In this document: piece after piece, positions 22,151 to 34,028 of the stretch
Layout of the letters: every line of letters begins with the position of its first letter
How positions within the stretch are numbered: the stretch's first letter is position 1
NCBI GenBank assembly: GCA_039602395.1
Contig: JBCNJP010000006.1
Coordinates: 11,582,952 to 11,646,951, forward strand
DNA length: 64,000 bases
Direction: 5' to 3'
From: Deinandra increscens subsp. villosa
Taxonomy: Eukaryota > Streptophyta > Magnoliopsida > Asterales > Asteraceae
Notes under the pieces: generated by a model
What the model was told of the DNA's origin: nothing
Databases searched by the model: none
The model's input: only the letters and a program-made list of their open reading frames with translations
Translations under genes and position numbers: made by a program

Positions 22151-23171
22151 TGTCACACCCCCAAATTAATCCACTAACGGAGTTTATACCGTTAAGGGGT
22201 GCGAGCAAACCAGGACCACAACCATTAGTTACAAATACTAAATGAATCAGAGTTAGTCCAAATGTAAATCATAAATTAAATTCTTCAAAATACGCAGCGG
22301 AAAATATTGTCTTAGCACTAACCACGTGCTTTACAAATCATTGTTTAAAATTCCCAATTTAATTTAAATAAAAGAAAAACATCTTCGTGTGCCATGCCAA
22401 CCCGCTCCGGATACTCCTCAGCGATCTGCAAAAGTTTAAACCACGCAAGTGTCAACCTAACGGTTGGCGAGTTCACGGTGGGCATGTCATGCATTGGCCC
22501 GGTCTCATAAGCGTAAGTATCAACATATAATAAGTATTAGTTTTGCAAACGTTGCCAAGTGTTGAATTATCGAATATGCACTAGTTGAGTAAAAGTTAAA
22601 GCGGTCAACCGATATCACGGGTAGCTAATCCGGTTTCCATGCACTAAGGAAGTTCGTACCAAAGCTGACGTAACAGAGTTCGGCATTTGCCGATGGTTGG
22701 TGCCTCCAGTTGTGTTCCTCATGGGACCACAACTAAAATAGGCTGATATTGCACTCCGTTCGGCCTCCAACCGGTTGGCTACACATTTGTGTACCGCGGA
22801 GCAGGGTTGTCAACCCTCAGTAGATCTACCCAACATCCCCTCGCTTCACGAATTAATGGTACTACATTGTTGAGGACTTTTAAGTTTTAAGGCATCCTTA
22901 GAAATCATGTGATATCATTTGGTTTAGACTTTAACCTACACTAGTCATATTAAAATCGTTTGTTCTGGATTTCCTTTGAAATCCTAAAAGAGTTTAAGTA
23001 CCAAAATGGTTGTTCCGGATTTCATTTGAAATCCCAAGGGTGGACAGTTGCAAGTGTTTCCCATAGAACACTCCAACTTCCATAACAGGTATTTCCCATT
23101 TGGCGATACCTCAAAATGTCAGCGTTGTTTTCCGTTTAATAAATTCGTTGTGACCCGAACGGGCACACAAT
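22151..23171 (-). mobile_element. 5' LTR of the Tekay/Del element, truncated
   Basis: Matches the inner 1020 bases of the LTR at 13732 with about eight differences, including a small indel at 22727. It is cut at 23171 by another LTR beginning TGTCAGGACC. The outer 1.9 kb of this LTR is not found later in the window. Confidence 0.9.
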
Positions 23172-23811
23172 TGTCAGGACCGATTTCACATCGAGAATCT
23201 CGATCTTGAGCAAGAACGAAGATTAGATGAGGGAGACTGGATGGAGAGAATCAAAGATAATAAATGACAAGAAATGAAAGATCAAACGATTCATTGATTA
23301 TTGCTGAATGATTACAACGAACCGAATGATTACAAACTCGTCATTGGAAATCCATGGTCACATTGGGTTGAGCTCAAACCCAATGTGTGACTCTCTCTCT
23401 AGAAAATGATAGCTCACATCACTCATTATTCATCCATTATTCATCTTCGTTATTCTAATGGAGCTATCCCTTCCTATTTATAGAGAGCCCATGTGCTCAC
23501 TAGCCCACTAACTAGCTAACACACACAATAAAATGAGCTTATTACAAATAAACAACTAAAATAAATTATTAATAAAATCAAAGTTGATTTTATTAATATG
23601 AAGCTTGACTCGCTCGAACCGATCTTCTGTTGACTTTTACGTTGACTGTTGACTCGAACAGTTGACTTTTTAAGAAAACGTCTTCGGTCCAAACTTGCAA
23701 GCCTCGAGCATCACAACCCGCGTCTCTGAATCAAATCACAATGGATTCTTCAACCGAATTATTCGAGAATAGATTTGATGGCGTCAGTCACACTTATTAA
23801 AAGTTCCAACA
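23172..23811 (-). mobile_element. 3' LTR of a second minus-strand LTR element
   Basis: Plus-strand ends are TGTCAGGACCGATTTC and AAAAGTTCCAACA. The complement of a polypurine tract (ATTCCCCCTTGAC) follows directly, so on the minus strand this is the 3' LTR (640 bp). A minus-strand TATA box (CTATAAATAGG) lies near 23477-23487. It inserted into the Tekay LTR, with ACAAT (23167-23171) as the probable left target duplication. The matching right end is missing. Confidence 0.75.
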
Positions 23812-25527
23812 ATTCCCCCTTGACTGACGCTTTCAAATCTGTCATACTGGTGAAGAATCGCTCTGTCGTGCATCTTCAAAGAATAACTGATAAACCGGAA
23901 TCTTTCTGTTGTAAAGGTTCCCCTTTTGAATAAGCTTTTTCTGTTCTTGTTGCTCCAGTTGAGATCCAAGTGCTGCAGTTCACTCGGTTCACACGGTCGG
24001 GTACAATACTAAGAATGCTGAACATTGGAGTCAAAATCACAACAAATCGAATCAGATAAACCAATCAATCACTGAAAATGCTCCAACTTCAGATAATCGA
24101 CCCGATAATCCAAATCCATAAAAGTTCCCCCTTTTCTCTAGATCCCTCTGAAAACATCCGATGCGGAAGCGGAAAATCAGATGCAGAGAGTGGAACCGTT
24201 CCGCTCAGTTCCGAAGAGAAAACGGTACATAAATCCTGAAATCGGACAATCTTGCGAAAAACCGGAAGCCGGGTGCTTACAGATGTGAATGATCCATAAA
24301 TACTGAACTTGTTCCGCGTGACTGGGTTGGATGCGAAAATAATGTCAAATCGGTGAAAAACTGAGATCCCGAGCGTAAACGCAAAATTTATTCATAACCG
24401 GGGTCTTCGTAATTTTGGCGAAGAAAATCGAGCTCGGAAAAATATTCCGTGAAGAATTCTGAGTCAAACGGTGCAATTTGGAATGAATCTGAGAAGACCG
24501 TAAATTTTATTCAAGTAACGGGCCTTCCGTTAGAGATTTAACGGACAATTCCAATATTTAACTGAGATTCCAGTTAATTCGGTTAGATGACATCAGCGCT
24601 GCATCAGCTAAACAACTTGGAGTGAGACATAACGAAACAGTCACAAACTTAACCGAGAAGTGAAACCAGTCCGTCAGTGGTCGTTAGCTAATGTGGCGTG
24701 ACGTCAACAAAAACTAGAAACCCGGTAGAAATATGGCGGAATAAATCCATGACCACTAAAATATTTCCAAAAATTCCGTTGTGGCGTTATCTCGTTATTC
24801 TCGTAGAAAAATTGATGAGAAATACCCCGCATTTAACGAAAAGTACTGAAAATAAATTAATGGAATTAAATCTCCAAAAAAAACCTTAATCCATGTCAAA
24901 ATTAATTGACCAATCAGATTGCCCATAGAGAAAACCATAATCCTTGTCCATGGCTGAGGACCAATTAGATTTGAGTTTCTAAATCTCATCAACGGTTGAA
25001 ATTGGAAGGATCTGATGGTAGAGGAGGCTGATCCGTGTGCAAGGGGTGAGGACCAATCGGAGCGCACCATCACATAACCATTTCAGCGGCTTTCTCTTGA
25101 GACAGCCTGCCGCCTGGGACCCACCGAATTCTCCATACCCAATTAAATGTCGGCAGCGCAAGTCTCCCAACGGATTCTTTTATGCAGGTGGGGTCCAGAC
25201 GCATGCTTGTAACCAATGATGGATTGACAACCAGCTGCTTTGACCGAGCCAAGGAGAGAGAAACATTCTCTCAATAGCCAGTAGTTGCTCGCCACGTCAG
25301 CGAGTGTCTGTCATCTTCCCAACTTCGACTTCACCACCGGAACCCTAATACGAAACCGGAAAATCGATAAACCCCGCCGGAAATACGTGAAAGTGCCATA
25401 TCTCCCATAATTCTCGATGAAATTCGATGATTTTTAGCTCCCTGAACTCGTGTGTCGATCCTCTACACATCTATACGAACAATAACCTCTGAAATTTATT
25501 CGAACAAAAACCCAGTTGACGAGATAT
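23812..25527 (-). other. Internal non-coding DNA of LTR elements
   Basis: Starts with the polypurine-tract complement. No reading frame longer than about 90 codons is convincing on either strand, and no gag or pol motif is seen. The right part probably belongs to the leader of the element whose primer-binding site is at 26277. Confidence 0.5.
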
Positions 25528-25805
25528 GTCGAGATCGCCAAAGATACGAGGTCGCCAACACTTATTCGAAGTCGCCAAGGGCAAAAACGAGGTCGCCAAA
25601 GCCATGAGATCGCCAAAGAGAACCCAAGTCGCCAAAGGTAACCACCAGATCGCCAAGAACTTTGTCGAAGTCGCCAAGTAATAACTCAGAAGTCGTCAAG
25701 AAAAAGTTCAATGACACCCAGATCGCCATGACCATCTTCAAGTGATTTCCAGGTCGCCAAGAACATCTTCATCAGCTGCGAAATCGCCAAGGCAATCTTC
25801 AAAAA
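25528..25805 (-). repeat. TCGCCAAG motif array in a retroelement leader
   Basis: Ten exact TCGCCAA copies plus two variants, preceded by AG, GG or GA (plus strand) and 15-30 bp apart. On the minus strand the array lies between the primer-binding site at 26277 and where gag should start. The same motif fills the U3 region of the adjoining LTR. Confidence 0.9.
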
Positions 25806-26276
25806 AAATGAAGAACACCAAGAACACACACTACTGTGTGTTTCTCCAGATCTGCCCAAACCGTTGCGTTTCAGACAAAACCGATGCTCCCAATGGATCC
25901 GGAATGCGTTTTCCTTCAAGATTCATACTTTATTTCATCCAAAAACACTGATTAAAACACCAAAAACTCAGAATCAAAGCTCTAAAAATCTTCAAAACCC
26001 CAAAAACGTGAAAACCCTAACAGTTTCGTTTTTCTTGCTCAGATCTCGAATTTCTTCACAGATTTGAACATATGGAGCATGAAATCATATCTAAATGAAC
26101 CCAATAACAAGAATCTATCATCAGATTCATCCAGAAATCATCAATCAGCTCCAAAAAATAAGAAAAAGTAGAAAAAAAAGTCTCCAAAATGGGTATACCA
26201 ATCAGCACCTCATTTAAGCTCAAAATCAAGATCCGAGTGACCAGATTCGTCGTGAGACGAGATCTGATCGGAACCT

Positions 26277-26290
26277 GGCTCTGATACCAT
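26277..26290 (-). other. Primer-binding site (initiator Met tRNA type)
   Basis: The minus strand reads ATGGTATCAGAGCC directly after an LTR end (GGTCCTGACA), defining the 5' end of a minus-strand element whose LTR lies to the right. Confidence 0.88.
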
Positions 26291-26291
26291 T

Positions 26292-27000
26292 TGTCAGGAC
26301 CAAATTTGAGCCTTTACTCATCCAATACACAGATTCAAGTGCGGAAATCATGAATCCATGATCAAATCATAGGGTTTGCTTGTTGAAATCCTTAGATTTC
26401 GCCTCTGAAACTCAAGAACTTGAGGGTTTTCACACACAAGTGCTCTCTATCTTCAAAACAGCCGTCCAAGAGTGTGTCTAGGGTTATTCTAGAGTGGCTA
26501 TTTATACTAGAGAGAGCACTGGTCGTGATTGTGCTAAAAACAAGAGAATGTTATTGAAGTTAGTGCAATTTATGACATCAGACAGCCGAGATCGCCAAGA
26601 CTAAGTCTGAAGTCGCCAAGAACAAGTTGAAGTCGCCAAGGCTGTTGGTGACCTCGCCAAGGCTTGGTGAGGTCGCCAACCTTGGTGAGGTCGCCAACCT
26701 TGGTGAGCTCGCCAAGTGTTAGCGAGGTCGCCAACCCTAACTCGCCAAGGACACTTTGGTGAGGTCGCCAAGTGCAAACCCAAGTCGCCAACATTCTTGG
26801 TGAGGTCGCCAAGAATGTTGGTGAGGTCACCAAGAATGTCCAGAAATCACCAAGTACGCTCCGGAAACGTCAATTATCATTATTGAATCATCAAGGGTTG
26901 TTATTACAAAGACACAATCAATTATTAGCATTTACCAAGTAATTTATCATGAAATGACCTAGATCTTGGATAGAGGCAATCACACTGCAATTGAAACGTA
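26292..27000 (-). mobile_element. 5' LTR of a minus-strand element (right edge uncertain)
   Basis: The inner end TGTCAGGACCAAATTTG is set by the primer-binding site. It shares only the first ten bases with the LTR at 23172, so the two are not a pair. A minus-strand TATA box (TATAAATAGCC) lies at about 26498-26506. The TCGCCAAG array at 26588-26850 is just upstream of it. The outer boundary could not be fixed; 27000 is approximate. Confidence 0.6.
26588..26850 (-). repeat. TCGCCAAG motif array upstream of the LTR TATA box
   Basis: Twelve TCGCCAA copies and two TCACCAAG variants, mostly as GGTCGCCAA(G/C), in about 260 bp. On the minus strand the array ends about 80 bp before the TATA box, in the promoter part of the LTR. 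It carries the same motif as the leader array at 25528-25805. Confidence 0.9.
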
Positions 27001-27236
27001 CAAAGGCAATTACTCCAATATCCATAATCAACACAAGTTAAGACATTTAGACATGACATACAAAACATCAAACACTTGAAAGATTAATATAAACATCAGG
27101 ATAATTGTCCAAGTACAAGATACAAGCAAAGTGAAAGATATACACATGAGCACAAAAGCAAAGGATGCTATGTTTGAGTTGCCACCAACCCTATAAAGTT
27201 CTTACAATCAGTGTTGCTCTTTTCCAAGTTTCATTG
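27001..27236. other. Non-coding DNA
   Basis: Between the uncertain LTR edge and the stop of the minus-strand ORF. No gene or repeat recognised. Confidence 0.5.
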
Positions 27237-28528
27237 ACTTCTGGAGTCTCCACTTGTTGTTACATCATCATCTTCACTTACGGAGTCCGGGAAGATATTG
27301 TGATGTGTGGCTATGATGGGAATGTCAAGGTGAGGTGAGTTGGTTGCTTGGGTTTGGAATTGAGCAAATGCTTCTTGGAAGGATGCTTGTGGTGATGACT
27401 GCTGGCTTTTGGTTTTATTTGGAGAGTGTTGGGCTGAGAAGGTTAGCTCATGTGGTGTATGTGGGGAATATGGTGGGTTTCCTGTGTGGTGAGTTTTGTT
27501 GTTGTAGAGGAGAGGAAGGGTTGTGGTCAGCCATCTCTTCCGATGGTGATGTTGTGGTGTTGGTTGAGGTGGGTGACTGATCAGGGTTTGACTTAAACTT
27601 GTTGGCTTTGATGAGATATTTATGAAGAACTGGGTTGTTGTAGTCTAACTTAACTGACATACCCCATGGAAAATTGCACATTTCGATATGTGTACCTGGT
27701 CTATAGATGCCTTTAATGTGATACACTTCGGTTGTATGCATTTCTTCATTTTCCTTTGCTCTTACTTTGTCTTAAATCATTTGTGCTAGAAATCTGACTT
27801 AGGGCACAAATTCTGACTTCTTGCCTTTTGACTTTTCTTTGACTCTTTTCTCCATGTCTTCCCCGATTAATAGGGCCATGTAAATTTCTTCATTGAAGCA
27901 TAGACTGTAAAGAATGCCAAGAAAATTTTTGTTGATTTGATCCATGGAGTCCTTCTTGGATGTCATGGTGTGGTTAAGTAAGTCAGTAGTAAATCTCCGG
28001 TGGGCTTTAGCTGACTTGTTCTGAGATTTGACCTTTTTCTTTAAACTTACCTCCGGTGATTTCAATGATCAGTTCTATTATGGCTGGATCTTCAGGATTA
28101 GGAGAGAAGGATGAGACGTTTTCTGGCAATGGGAAGATTTTTCTCAGATCGGATAGTTGGAGTGTGATCTTGGTATCTGTGTTCACCTTTCCTTTCATGT
28201 CTTCATCTTTCATTTTGACGGTTGCGCAGAAAATTATGTCTTCATCTTTCAGATCGGATACTTTGCTTGTTTTGAATCCTCTTGGTATTGTTCACAGTTT
28301 AATGCTTGAAGGATTAATTTTGTTGAAAATCTTGGATAGAGAATGAATCTTTCATTTAAGGGTCTGTTGAGATTTCTTTGCATGTGTCTCATGAGGTACA
28401 GAGAGAAATTCATGTTGTGACCTTGAATGAGAGCATGCATGACACATTGAGTGTCCTCATCAGAAAGATGATCATCAGAGTATTTTGATGAGAAGCAAAT
28501 TTGAATTTAAGAGAAAAAATATTGCCAT
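27237..28528 (-). pseudogene. Decayed non-gag-pol ORF (possible PF20167-like)
   Basis: On the minus strand a decayed protein runs from the CACTA insertion at 28528 to a TGA near 27237. The first piece has DEDTQCVMHALIQGHNMNFS, LYLMRHMQRNLNRP and RFILYPRF. This resembles the NRPYNVFGMIFHYMRDNL ... NPRFLQMVL part of the ORF at 54531-55430, so the two are probably homologous. Later pieces are a hydrophilic Lys-rich segment, an EEIYMALLIGEDMEKRV helix, and a Ser/Gln/Pro-rich tail ending SEDDDVTTSGDSRSQ. At least three frameshifts or stops interrupt it. Relation to plant transposon-protein domains such as PF20167 is inferred from pattern only. Confidence 0.5.
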
Positions 28529-28639
28529 CACTACGTCAAAATTCACCTTTGGCCACGAAAAAAAAAACCGTGACCAAAGGTGTTTGGTCACGTTTTTTTT
28601 TCCATTCCAATCAACACCAAAGGTCCCATCACCTTATGT

Positions 28640-29233
28640 ACCCTACGGCCACGTTACAACATCAGTGGCTGAAGCCACCTAGAAGCGTGGATAAAGGATA
28701 CCAATATTTGTTGTTGTAATCAAACAATTAATTCTTTCGAAAAGCGTGGCCAAAGGGTCCCAACGGCCACATGTGTTTGTTTAACGTGGCCTTTGGTATT
28801 ATATGGTCACGTATATTTGTGTTTTAGCCACATATGATATAAAAAACGTGACCAAATGGGTTGCTGAAATTATAATTTTTGTCCCAATACACGTGGCCAG
28901 AGGGTGGCAACTGCCACGTTAAAATATGAATAGCGTGGCCTTTGGTATTATATGGTCACGTATATTTGTCTTTTTATATGATATGAAAAAATGTGGCCAA
29001 ATGGGTTGCTGAAATCATACATATTGTCCCAATACGCGTGGCCAAAGGGTGACAACGGCCACATTAAAATATAAATAGCGTGGCTTTTGGTATTATATGG
29101 TCACGTATATTTGTGTTTTAGCCACATATATTAGGAAAAAAAAAGTGGCCAAAGGGTAGTTGAAATCAGATATTTTGTCCCAATACGCATGGCCAAATGG
29201 TGGCAACGACCACGTTAAAATATAAAAAGTGTG
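28640..29233. repeat. CACTA subterminal tandem repeats, left block
   Basis: The sequence CTTTGGTATTATATGGTCAC recurs at 28791, 28940 and, with one change, 29085. Each unit also contains a GCCACAT motif, GTGGCCAAAGGGT and GGCAACGGCCACGTTAAAAT. The Copia-type insertion follows at 29234 with target duplication GTGTG. Confidence 0.9.
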
Positions 29234-29583
29234 TGTTGATACCTGATATGTGCGTCGTGTGAAGTATCAGATAATGTACAAAATCATGTGAAACTAGGTC
29301 TGGCTGAACTAGGTCTGAACCTGAAGTTCAGACTGGCCGAACCTGAGGTTCGGCCAAAGCTCGGACCAGCTAGTATATATAGATGTTTTGTCTTTGTAAT
29401 TGGTAGAGTTCTGAGCGTGCAAGATCTGTTAAGTGTGTGTTTCTGAGTGTGTATTCTCTGAGTCTATTTCTGAGTGTTTACCGATTGTAATTGTTCGTTG
29501 TGATCAATAAATCAATCGGTTAATTATGTTTCGATGTCCGATTAGCTAGATCGAGTAGACGATCCGATGCTCACGCATTTTCA
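29234..29583 (+). mobile_element. 5' LTR of the gag-only element
   Basis: Runs from TGTTGATACCTGATATG to CTCACGCATTTTCA. A TATA box (TAGTATATATAG) lies at about 29371-29382, directly after a cluster of GAACCTGAAGTTC and GAACCTGAGGTTCGG motifs at about 29300-29368. Confidence 0.93.
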
Positions 29584-29585
29584 AG

Positions 29586-29597
29586 TGGTATCAGAGC
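29586..29597 (+). other. Primer-binding site (initiator Met tRNA type)
   Basis: TGGTATCAGAGC two bases after the LTR end. Confidence 0.92.
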
Positions 29598-29804
29598 TTT
29601 TTGGTTCACTCTACGCATCTGTGGTTGCTATTTTCGGATTTTTGAAGCGTTTTTCGTGTTTCTCGAGATTGTTTTTGTGTTGTTCGTCAATTCTATCGAG
29701 TGTTTGGTGTCAAAATTGTTCCTAAATCACTTTCTATCAATTTTTCTGAGTTACAATATCAAGTTTCGTCAAAATCAGTTCATTTTCGAGTGTTTTTGAA
29801 AAAT

Positions 29805-30105
29805 GGATTCGAAGTTCGGAGTCTACTGATCAGGTTCGGAGTAACTGCTCCGAAATTGAAGTTCGGTCCATTTTCTGTAAGAGTTCGGAGGTCTAGTCTT
29901 GTTCGGTTGAACTTCGGACCAAGATCGGTGTATCTTCGGTGAGAGTTCGGAGTGATTTGAGGTTCGGAGCTCGATCGGAGTTGCTTAGAGGTTCGGACTG
30001 TTGTTTTTGATTCGGAGCACGTTCGGACAAAGTTCGGACTTTGATTCTAGGTTCGGTCAGAGTTCGGAGTTAAGTGTTAGGATCGGAACAGGTTCGGCCG
30101 GCAGA
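29805..30105 (+). repeat. GTTCGG motif array in the leader
   Basis: Thirteen GTTCGG copies, mostly AGGTTCGGA or GAGTTCGGA, at 10-30 bp spacing between the primer-binding site and gag. The same motif is in the LTR upstream of its TATA box. Confidence 0.9.
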
Positions 30106-30124
30106 ATTTAAAAGTTGTTCAATA

Positions 30125-33100
30125 ATGTCGGAATTTCATGCATTTGCTGCAATGCAAAGTGCGATGCAAACCATGTTGAATTTTGATAATGAAATTGGAA
30201 CAAGTCAGAAAGTTCCCAAATGTTGAAGTTAGAGGATTATCAAAATTGGAAGAAACAGTTTTCTGCATACATAAGCACAAACGATATTGATCTATGGATT
30301 CCGATTCGGAAATTGTATGAACGACCAACTGAAGAAGGAGATTATAAGGAACTTCAAGATTTTGATGCTGCTGAAAGGAAAAGTTATGAGCTTGAAAAGA
30401 AAGTTTATGGTTATCTTACAATGGCTTTACCTACTGAATTGTTACATCAATTCAGCACTTGTAAGAAATCAAAGCAATTGTGGGATGCTCTCTTAGCAAG
30501 ATGTGAAGGTAATGATGATTACAAGAAGAGTCGGAAGAAAGTATTGAACAAAGAATTTAATAATTTTCAAAACTATGAAAATGAGAACATTACTGCTCTC
30601 GTTTCACGGTTTTCACATCTAATGAGTGAATTAAAGGTAGTTGGTATTGAGAAATCTAATGCTGATTTGAAAGAGAAGATTATGGAAGCTTTACCTGAGA
30701 AGTGGGAGAATAATGTTTTGCTGCTCACTCATGACAAGGATTATTCTACAATGATGTTTCACGAGCTTACTGGAAAACTTCATGCTCGAGAAATGGAAAT
30801 GTTAAATTCAAAGAAGTCAACTACTACTTTGCAAAATCCTGAATTGTATCATGGTGATAATACGGCAAGCATGAATGCTAAAGCTAAACCAAGTCTGAGT
30901 TCTAGACCTAGTACAACTTTCTTGACTGGAATTTCTGATAATTCTGATAACAAATCTTCACGGGGTTGTAGCTTTACAATTCTAAAATTTTCAAGTCAGA
31001 ATGCTTTTTCTGCTGAATCAATAGAGGATTGTGCTAAAATGATTTCTCTCTTGATTTCATCATCTTTTGGTTCGATTATTAAGAATGTTGCTGATGCAAA
31101 GTTAACCAATGATGATCTTGATGCTCTTGATGATGATCAACTAACTGAATTGGATATATCTTGGCAGTATGCTATGTTATGTCAAAAATCGAAGAGATTC
31201 TTCAAGAAACATGGAAGAAATTTTTCTGGTGATAAACTGGGGTTTGACAAGTCAAAGTTAAAATGTTATAAATGTTCACAGCTTGGACATTTTGCCAAAG
31301 ATTGCCAACAGGCACATGCAAGCAAGCCTGGCTTTACTCAATCACCCAAGCCCGGTTTTACTCAACCATCTACTAGTAATACCAGCAAAACCACAGAATT
31401 AACGGCTCAACATGATGGTGTTTATGATTGGGGTCAACAGTTTGGATATGATACATCAGCTTTAATTGTCACACATGAGCAAGATGATTATTATTCTGAT
31501 TCGAGTTCATATGAAGCTGCTGAGAATGAAAAATTTGAGTCTAAAATTGAAGCTTTGATGAGAAAAGGAATTTTTGATTGAAAAAGTCAAGAGAGTTACT
31601 GCTGATTTCAAGATGATTAATTCGAAGTTAGAAATTTCTAAGGAAAATGAGAAGGAATTGGTTCTGAAGAATGAATGTTTGCTTCAAGAGATCAAATTGC
31701 TGAATGAAGTTTTAGAAATCTCTAAACAAGATAAAAGGGATGTGGAAGCTGCAAAAGCAAAGATTTGTGACGAAAGGGATGAGTTGGTGAAAGAAGTCAA
31801 GAAATGGAAGGATGAAGCGGAGGACACTGCTTCTGATTTCACGAATTTGTTTGATAAATCAAAAGTCAAGCTTGATCTGCTTACAAAGAATGTTGACGAA
31901 TCAACTGCTAAGATTGAAGCATATCAAGTTGATATGGGAAAGTTGTTGGATGAGAAGCGGGAATTGGTTCGTGTCAATAAAGTTCAAGCCGCAAATTTGG
32001 AGATTCAAAAGCGAAATGACGACAAATTGAAGAAGGAATTATTTGAAGGTCTTGATAATCTTCGTTTGCAAAAATTTGAAACCCACAAAGTTGCAAAGCG
32101 TTTGATTGCAAAAGAAAAAGAATTTGCTGAGGCTCAACAGGAAATTTCTGATCTGAAAATACAAGTCGTTGATGCTAATCGATTGCTCAATAATGTATGA
32201 AATTCTCAAGTTTTCACAAGCTTCTTAGCTAACAATGAAAATTTTGAGAAAATGTTTGATAAGACTGCATCACCCCCTGCTCATATCAAAGAAGATATCA
32301 AAGATGTGAAGGAGCAAGTTGATGACTTTGATTATTCAAAAATTTCATCATCTACTGTTGAGAATGAGAAGGTTGTGACGAAGAAGAAGAACAGAAAGAA
32401 TAAGAAAAAGAAGGAAAAGAAATCTACAGTTTTTCCTGCACCAAAGTTTGTATCTGGTTCATCTTCTGCTGATAATGAGAAGTCGGCTATTTCTAGTGAC
32501 AAGATTCAGTCTCAACCTGAGTTTGATGAAATGATCTTTTATGATCAAAAGAATGTCAGCGAAGTAACGGCTGAATTTTCTCGATTAGCAAAAAATGGAC
32601 ATTGTTCATCTAAGGAGAAGATTTCTGGAAAGCATGAAGGTTTGGGTTTTCACAGGATGCAAAACAAAGCTGAGAAGGTTCCAGCATCATCATCTCAAGA
32701 TTTGAAGAAATTAAAGATGAAACAAGTGAAGAAGGAAGTTTTTCAAGCTGATAAAATTCAACACGAGCGGTTTTACAAACTCAAGGGTTCGAATCAATTA
32801 TTTTCTGACAAAGAATTTCCTCTTCATTGTGTTGATGCTCGGAAGATTGCTGAGGTCTTTGTGAAAGCTAACATTTCTTCTGATAGTTCTCAGTCTCAAA
32901 GCCCTACATCCAAATGGGTACATGATCACAGGCATCAGGTATATGATTCTCATTCTGATCATGTTCGAGATATTCATGTTTGCTCTTCGCAGGTACATCA
33001 ATGAAGGGACAAAATGACAAGAATTTGTTATATTTGTCATCGTCCAGGGCATATGGCAAAAGATTGTCCAATACCTGTTGATTCACCCCAAGGGTTTCAT

Positions 33101-33382
33101 AAGAAACCAGTGTTTGGTAAATCTGCCCCAACAAAGTTCTTCGATGAACAAGGCAGAGTTTTTGATGACATTGAACCTACATTCTTTCAAAAACAAAAAC
33201 GTTTTGTTCCAATGTTTTCAAAGGTTCAAAGTGTAGGTTCATTATCACAGTCACCTATGATTGTTTCATCAAAAACTGCATTACCAAACAACAACAATGG
33301 AAACCTAAAGTGGTTTCTAAGCAAAACAAGGACACTGGTCGACCAGAAGCAATTTGCTTCGGGTCATTTATGGACTAATTAG
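30125..33382 (+). pseudogene. Large Copia gag with two zinc knuckles and coiled coil
   Basis: The probable start is ATG 30125 (MSEFHAFAAMQ). A one-base loss near 30217 shifts to the frame carrying the UBN2-type gag core (YQNWKKQFSAY, LWDALLARCEG, LVSRFSHLMSEL, IMEALPEKWENN). A first zinc knuckle (CYKCSQLGHFAKDC) lies near 31264-31305. A second frameshift near 31575 leads into a long coiled coil (about 31580-32195), a Lys-rich segment (KKNRKNKKKKEKK) and a second zinc knuckle (CYICHRPGHMAKDC, about 33029-33070). In-frame TGA codons occur at 32198 and 33002. The total of about 1080 codons is far longer than ordinary Copia gag. It is a structural capsid protein, now broken. Confidence 0.85.
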
Positions 33383-33462
33383 TTTGACCAGTGTGCAGGT
33401 ACTTCTAGAAGACATATCGACGATTACAACGTTGTTGATGGAGGAGTATTCTGCTTAACTTA
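33383..33462 (+). pseudogene. Protease fragment at the pol deletion point
   Basis: After the gag stop, the downstream frame reads DQCAGTSRRHIDDYNVVDGG, which resembles the CxRHM...VxGG region after the active site of Copia proteases. It stops at once, so pol was deleted just inside the protease. Confidence 0.5.
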
Positions 33463-34028
33463 AATTTCCTGATAAATCTTTCTATCCTGCAAATTTTTTG
33501 AATTCTAAACTTGCAAATTATCCGTGTTGATTGATCATTTTTCTTTGCTTTCAAAATTTTCTCAAAATCCCAAAAATAGAGTCTTGTTTTTGTGTAAAAT
33601 GAAAATCCAAAAATAGAGTTTTCATTTTAAGGGGGAGAATTGTAAGTAAGGGGGAGTCATGTTATGGGGAGAAAGTGAATACATGTCAAATATATAATGA
33701 AGGAAGGTGAATACATGCCAAATATATAAAATTGTGAGAAATTGATCATTGGGAAATGATGGTACATTGGCTTACGTATCTGACACATGGATAGAGTAGG
33801 TGAAAGGGCCATAAGATCATTGTTTGATGTGCTTGGTAGGCTCGGCAAATCAAAAAGTATTCAGATGTGATATACACTAAATACTAATGCTTGACCATGT
33901 GGATAACATCTTCATGCATACGTCATGACACAAAAAGAAAAATAAGTATGAAATTCAAAATGAGAAGTCACTGTGTATACATGTGTTCATTTTGCAAAGA
34001 TTTAAACTTGTTTGATTTTCTTTATTTT
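33463..34028 (+). other. Non-coding 3' internal DNA of the gag-only element
   Basis: No reading frame of note. Two polypurine-like G-runs (AAGGGGGAG) occur at about 33631 and 33648, in addition to the functional tract before the 3' LTR. Confidence 0.6.

Noticed and set aside
25037..25252. Overlapping 60-codon frames on both strands
   Set aside because: All short, overlapping, and without start context or motifs.
23172..26292. The two TGTCAGGACC LTRs as one pair
   Set aside because: They share only about ten bases at the tip; the rest is unrelated, so they belong to different elements.
27170..27180. TGAGT at about 27174 as partner of the Tekay flank at 13727-13731
   Set aside because: No LTR end precedes it; a five-base match is expected by chance.
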